A DNA stretch of 64,000 nt from CAIPAT01 sp041665605. GTDB taxonomy: Bacteria > Verrucomicrobiota > Lentisphaeria > Victivallales > Victivallaceae. Positions 61,609-64,000 of the stretch are shown piece by piece. The notes under the pieces were generated by a model. The model was not told the DNA's origin and made no database searches. It saw only the letters and a program-made list of their open reading frames with translations. Both the position numbers and the translations under genes were made by a program. The stretch covers positions 28,551 through 92,550 of the forward strand of contig JBAYIO010000006.1 of assembly GCA_041665605.1 (NCBI GenBank), written 5' to 3'. Each line of letters starts with the position of its first letter. The stretch's first letter is position 1.

Positions 61609-62886
61609 CTATTTTGCCGGCTGGTTGGCGCTGATGGTGAACTTCGGATAGTTCTTCATGCTGAATCCGTGTTCGCAACCCTGCCTGATTTCCATGGTTT
61701 TGGGTCCGGGGAAGTTGTTGTAGGCAATCCAGACGCCGGACGGCGGACAGACATAGTCGCCGAGATTCGAGATAATGAACAGTTTGCACCTGGGATTGGC
61801 GCGTTTGACGTGATTGATAGGATCGTAATAATTCAAGGCTGGGGTGTATGCAACATACCAGCCGCCGACAAGGCGCTTGAGTTCGGTTCTGCCGAAATCG
61901 CAGTTCCACGGCGACCAGGCAGAGCAATCGTTAACGTCCTTGTCGAGCCCGGCGGCGGCCAGTGACTGGAGACCGCCCTGGCTTCCGCCGCTGGCGCGGA
62001 GGTCTTTGCCGTTCCACTCCGGCAGCGATTTCACGAACTCCAGCGCGCGCATCACCCGCAGAAACATGCCGTTGAAATAGGTGGTGTCCGGATTGGCGTT
62101 TTCCTCTTTACTGAAGGCATAACCCTTTAGTTCTTTCAAATTGTCATAGTATTCTTTGGGCTGTCCGTTCGGAATCCCGTGAGCATTGATATTCAAAAAT
62201 ATTCTATCTTCGCCGGCGGCCAGGTTTTTGGATGCGCCGCAAACACTGTATCCCAGGAATGACACTTCGGCGGGCAGGGATTTTGCTTTTGCGTTTTTAG
62301 GCATAACCAGATATCCGGAAACCGGCATTTTACCGGCGCAGGCGATCTTGACGTCAAACGCCTTGACTTTATCGTTGCCGGGAACTTCCTTCATTTCGAG
62401 GACTTTCAGCGGCACGGCGGCCAGGATTTCTCTCTGTTTCTTCCAGTATGCGTCAAAATCGGCAGGCTCCGGAACCCCATGCAGCGTTTCCGGGGCGACA
62501 CAGGCCCCGCCGTCAAAGAAAATTGGTTTGCCCTGTCCCTGCGGACCGGGTTTGCCGTTGACCGGTTTGCCGTCTTCATTCCAGGCGGTGACGTAAATCC
62601 GCACAAATCCCGGTTTGTCCGTTGACGCGGCTATTTTGAGTCCTTCCGCCGTGGAAACGCCTTCCCCGTTCTGAGTGATTCCATCATCGCCGGTGCGGGT
62701 CCATTTCAGTTTTTTTCCGGCAACGGCTTTTTCGCCATCCAGCAGTTTGACGGTAAATTCCATATTTTCGCCGGGGTTGTAAATCGGGGACGGTTTGTTG
62801 TGAGTCCCGAAAAGCGAATAATCCTGGGCGAACGAGGCGAGCGCAATGTTCAGGCAGACTGCCAATATGAAGATTTTCTTCAACAT
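61609..62886 (-). CDS. Exported acetylxylan-esterase-like hydrolase (AXE1 family)
   Basis: A 425-residue protein with a signal peptide (MLKKIFILAVCLNIALASFA). The first ~110 residues are a beta domain (NPGENMEFTVKLLDGEKAVA), followed by an AXE1/cephalosporin-deacetylase-type alpha/beta hydrolase domain: PVSGYLVMPKNA, nucleophile Ser302 in GGSQGG, and the catalytic His in GCEHGFSM. It would remove acetyl groups from xylan or similar glycans outside the cytosol. Start at 62886 with AAGGAAT upstream. Confidence 0.9.
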   Translation of the reverse strand: MLKKIFILAVCLNIALASFAQDYSLFGTHNKPSPIYNPGENMEFTVKLLDGEKAVAGKKLKWTRTGDDGITQNGEGVSTAEGLKIAASTDKPGFVRIYVTAWNEDGKPVNGKPGPQGQGKPIFFDGGACVAPETLHGVPEPADFDAYWKKQREILAAVPLKVLEMKEVPGNDKVKAFDVKIACAGKMPVSGYLVMPKNAKAKSLPAEVSFLGYSVCGASKNLAAGEDRIFLNINAHGIPNGQPKEYYDNLKELKGYAFSKEENANPDTTYFNGMFLRVMRALEFVKSLPEWNGKDLRASGGSQGGLQSLAAAGLDKDVNDCSAWSPWNCDFGRTELKRLVGGWYVAYTPALNYYDPINHVKRANPRCKLFIISNLGDYVCPPSGVWIAYNNFPGPKTMEIRQGCEHGFSMKNYPKFTISANQPAK

Positions 62887-63197
62887 CTTTTTATTCCTTA
62901 ATGCTGTTTTTATAAAAGAATCGTTTGACACAGGATAATTATATTTCCTTATTCCAGGATTTCAACCATTAAAAACCGTTTCCTTTGCTCAAATCGTGAA
63001 ATAAAAATTTATATTTGAGGGAGATAAGCTGTTGTTGATAAATGTTTTGCGCCGCGCGGAATTGACAAATTCACTATATATGTAAGAAGAAATGCAGAAA
63101 TTCTAAAGATTTTAAAATTTAAGCGGGAAAGGGGAAAGAGATAAGATTGAAAATGGAAAATTATAAAACCGGAAAAGCGGAAGACGGAAACAAAATG

Positions 63198-63890
63198 CAT
63201 TATGCTCAACAGCACTCCAAAGTATCGGAATGGTTATGCAGAAGGCTTGTCCAGATTGTCCAAAATGTGTGCAAAACAGAAAAGCATTGTGTTCAACAGC
63301 ACTCCAAAGTATCGGAATGGTTATGCAGAAGGCTTGTCCAGATTGTCCAAAATGTTTGTAAAAATGAAAAGCATTATGCTCAACAGCACTCCAAAGTATC
63401 GGAATGGGCTGTCCAGAATGGTTTCGTTGTAGTGCCGTCCGTGCCGGACGGGGGATCGGAACCTCTCTCGCGGAGCGCTACCCCGGAAACGTTCTGCACA
63501 TCATGTGTCCAGATTGTCCAAAATGTGTGCAAAACAGAAAAACATTGTGCTCAACAGCACTCCAAAGTATCGGAGTGGTTATGCAAAAGACTTGTCCAGA
63601 TTGTCCAAAATGTGTGCAAAACAGAAAAGCATTATGCTCAACAGCACTCCAGAGTATCGGAATGGTTCTGCAAAAGGCTTGTCCAGATTGTCCAAAATGT
63701 GTGCAAAACAGAAAAACATTATGCTCAACAGCACTCCAGAGTATCGGAGTTGGCTGTCCAGAATCGGACGGTTGTCCGGTTTTTTATGCTGGCCATGGCA
63801 AAAATGTCGAAAGAGGATGTCTCACGCGGAGGCGCGGAGAACTGCGGAGATAAAATCAGGATGGTTATGCTCAACAGCACTCCAAAGTAT
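63198..63890 (+). repeat. Degenerate 87-bp tandem repeat array
   Basis: Four full 87-bp units (63198-63284, 63285-63371, 63543-63629, 63630-63716) plus partial copies starting at 63372 and 63717 and a fragment at 63866-63890. Each unit begins CATTATGCTCAACAGCACTC and contains TTGTCCAGATTGTCC. The unit has 29 codons and no stop in any forward frame, so long overlapping ORFs exist by chance or design. A ~98-bp unrelated insert (63408-63505) interrupts the third unit. Units carry an imperfect hairpin, CACTCC / GGAGTG, perfect in the fourth full-length region. Confidence 0.92.
63435..63451 (+). repeat. Hairpin within the insert of the repeat array
   Basis: CCGTCC, loop GTGCC, GGACGG: a perfect 6-bp stem inside the 98-bp insertion in the third repeat unit. 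The insert is more GC-rich than the repeats. Confidence 0.5.
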
Positions 63891-63991
63891 GTGCGCCAAG
63901 CAAAGCTAATGTAAACAAGCCGGCTAATCCGGCACGAACAAAGCCTAACCAGCAGTTCGGAACAGAACCAGGCACATGAGGAGGCAACGAA

Positions 63992-64000
63992 TTGTGTGAA
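63992..64000 (+). CDS. Possible CDS start at the window edge
   Basis: GAGGAGG at 63978-63984 is followed seven bases later by TTG (63992). A gene may start here and continue past the window. Only three codons are visible, so this is tentative. Confidence 0.2.

Noticed and set aside
63198..63890. CRISPR array
   Set aside because: Units are 87 bp, contiguous and degenerate, with no unique spacers of regular length and no cas genes.
63147..63914. A single coding gene over the repeat array
   Set aside because: Every forward frame is open because the unit has no stops; no ribosome site or codon bias favours one frame strongly. Kept only as a repeat region.
63930..64000. GCCTAAC near 63943 as an integron attC-like site
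   Set aside because: One matching 7-mer without the GTTRRRY partner before the window edge, and no integrase in view. Not enough to call attC.

Overview
The window looks like a chromosomal segment of a Gram-negative, anaerobe-like bacterium of the PVC group, most plausibly Lentisphaerota (Victivallales-like). The basis is the combination of outer-membrane biogenesis genes (Skp/OmpH, LpxD, lipoproteins), a CdaA/YbbR c-di-AMP pair, a pseudopilin-like secreted protein, and a polysaccharide/sugar operon with a corrinoid-type URO-D protein. The taxonomic call is an inference from gene content; no rRNA or other phylogenetic marker was tested. Coding density is high, Shine-Dalgarno sequences are mostly clear, and ATGA overlaps are common.

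Layout. 1-1263: three small envelope proteins (two lipoproteins, one exported). 1277-10078: an AraC regulator divergent from a seven-gene sugar operon (nitrilase, URO-D-like protein, RbsD/FucU mutarotase, GH-like protein, SDR, GH36-like enzyme, SGNH hydrolase). 10193-11077: a consensus promoter, a DUF948/YtxH pair and a hairpin. 11363-16130: an ECF sigma factor operon with a membrane partner, Spy/CpxP-like LTXXQ proteins and a pseudopilin, closed by a strong terminator. 16364-21757: gyrA, then folP-cdaA-ybbR. 21784-28205 (minus): J-like protein, RNB exonuclease, IclR regulator and a Ser/Thr kinase with HEAT repeats. 28352-34308: polyphosphate/phosphate metabolism (CHAD, NUDIX, Ppx-HD, Ppk1). 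34326-40290: pfkA and an acetate transporter gene, interleaved with two inserted membrane-protein genes. 40291-42900: UbiB-type kinase and a lipoprotein. 43148-49333: archaeal-type PurO, UvrD/PcrA helicase, HTH protein, Skp, LpxD, Sel1 protein. 49399-51929: peroxiredoxin behind a Fur/PerR-like palindrome, glucose-6-phosphate dehydrogenase and a 43-residue zinc-ribbon protein. 52150-56211: tRNA-Cys, PpiD/SurA-like foldase, SpeD, SpeE, glyoxalase. 56310-61258 (minus): family B DNA polymerase, then an AT-richer accessory patch with a coiled-coil protein and a radical SAM/TcmP pair. 61609-62886: acetylxylan-esterase-like enzyme. 63198-63890: a degenerate 87-bp tandem repeat array.

The most unusual signal is a pair of insertions 4 kb apart. 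In each, the 3' end of the upstream gene (ppk1, then the acetate transporter gene) is duplicated as a near-identical direct repeat flanking one unknown multi-pass membrane protein gene. The host gene stays intact and its displaced original tail remains next to the old downstream neighbour. This is the geometry of elements that integrate into a gene 3' end and bring a replacement tail (as known for e14 in icd), but no integrase is visible and each insert carries one gene. Other points worth attention are the 87-bp repeat array, the ECF-linked LTXXQ operon, the TcmP/radical SAM pair and the two-domain SpeD.
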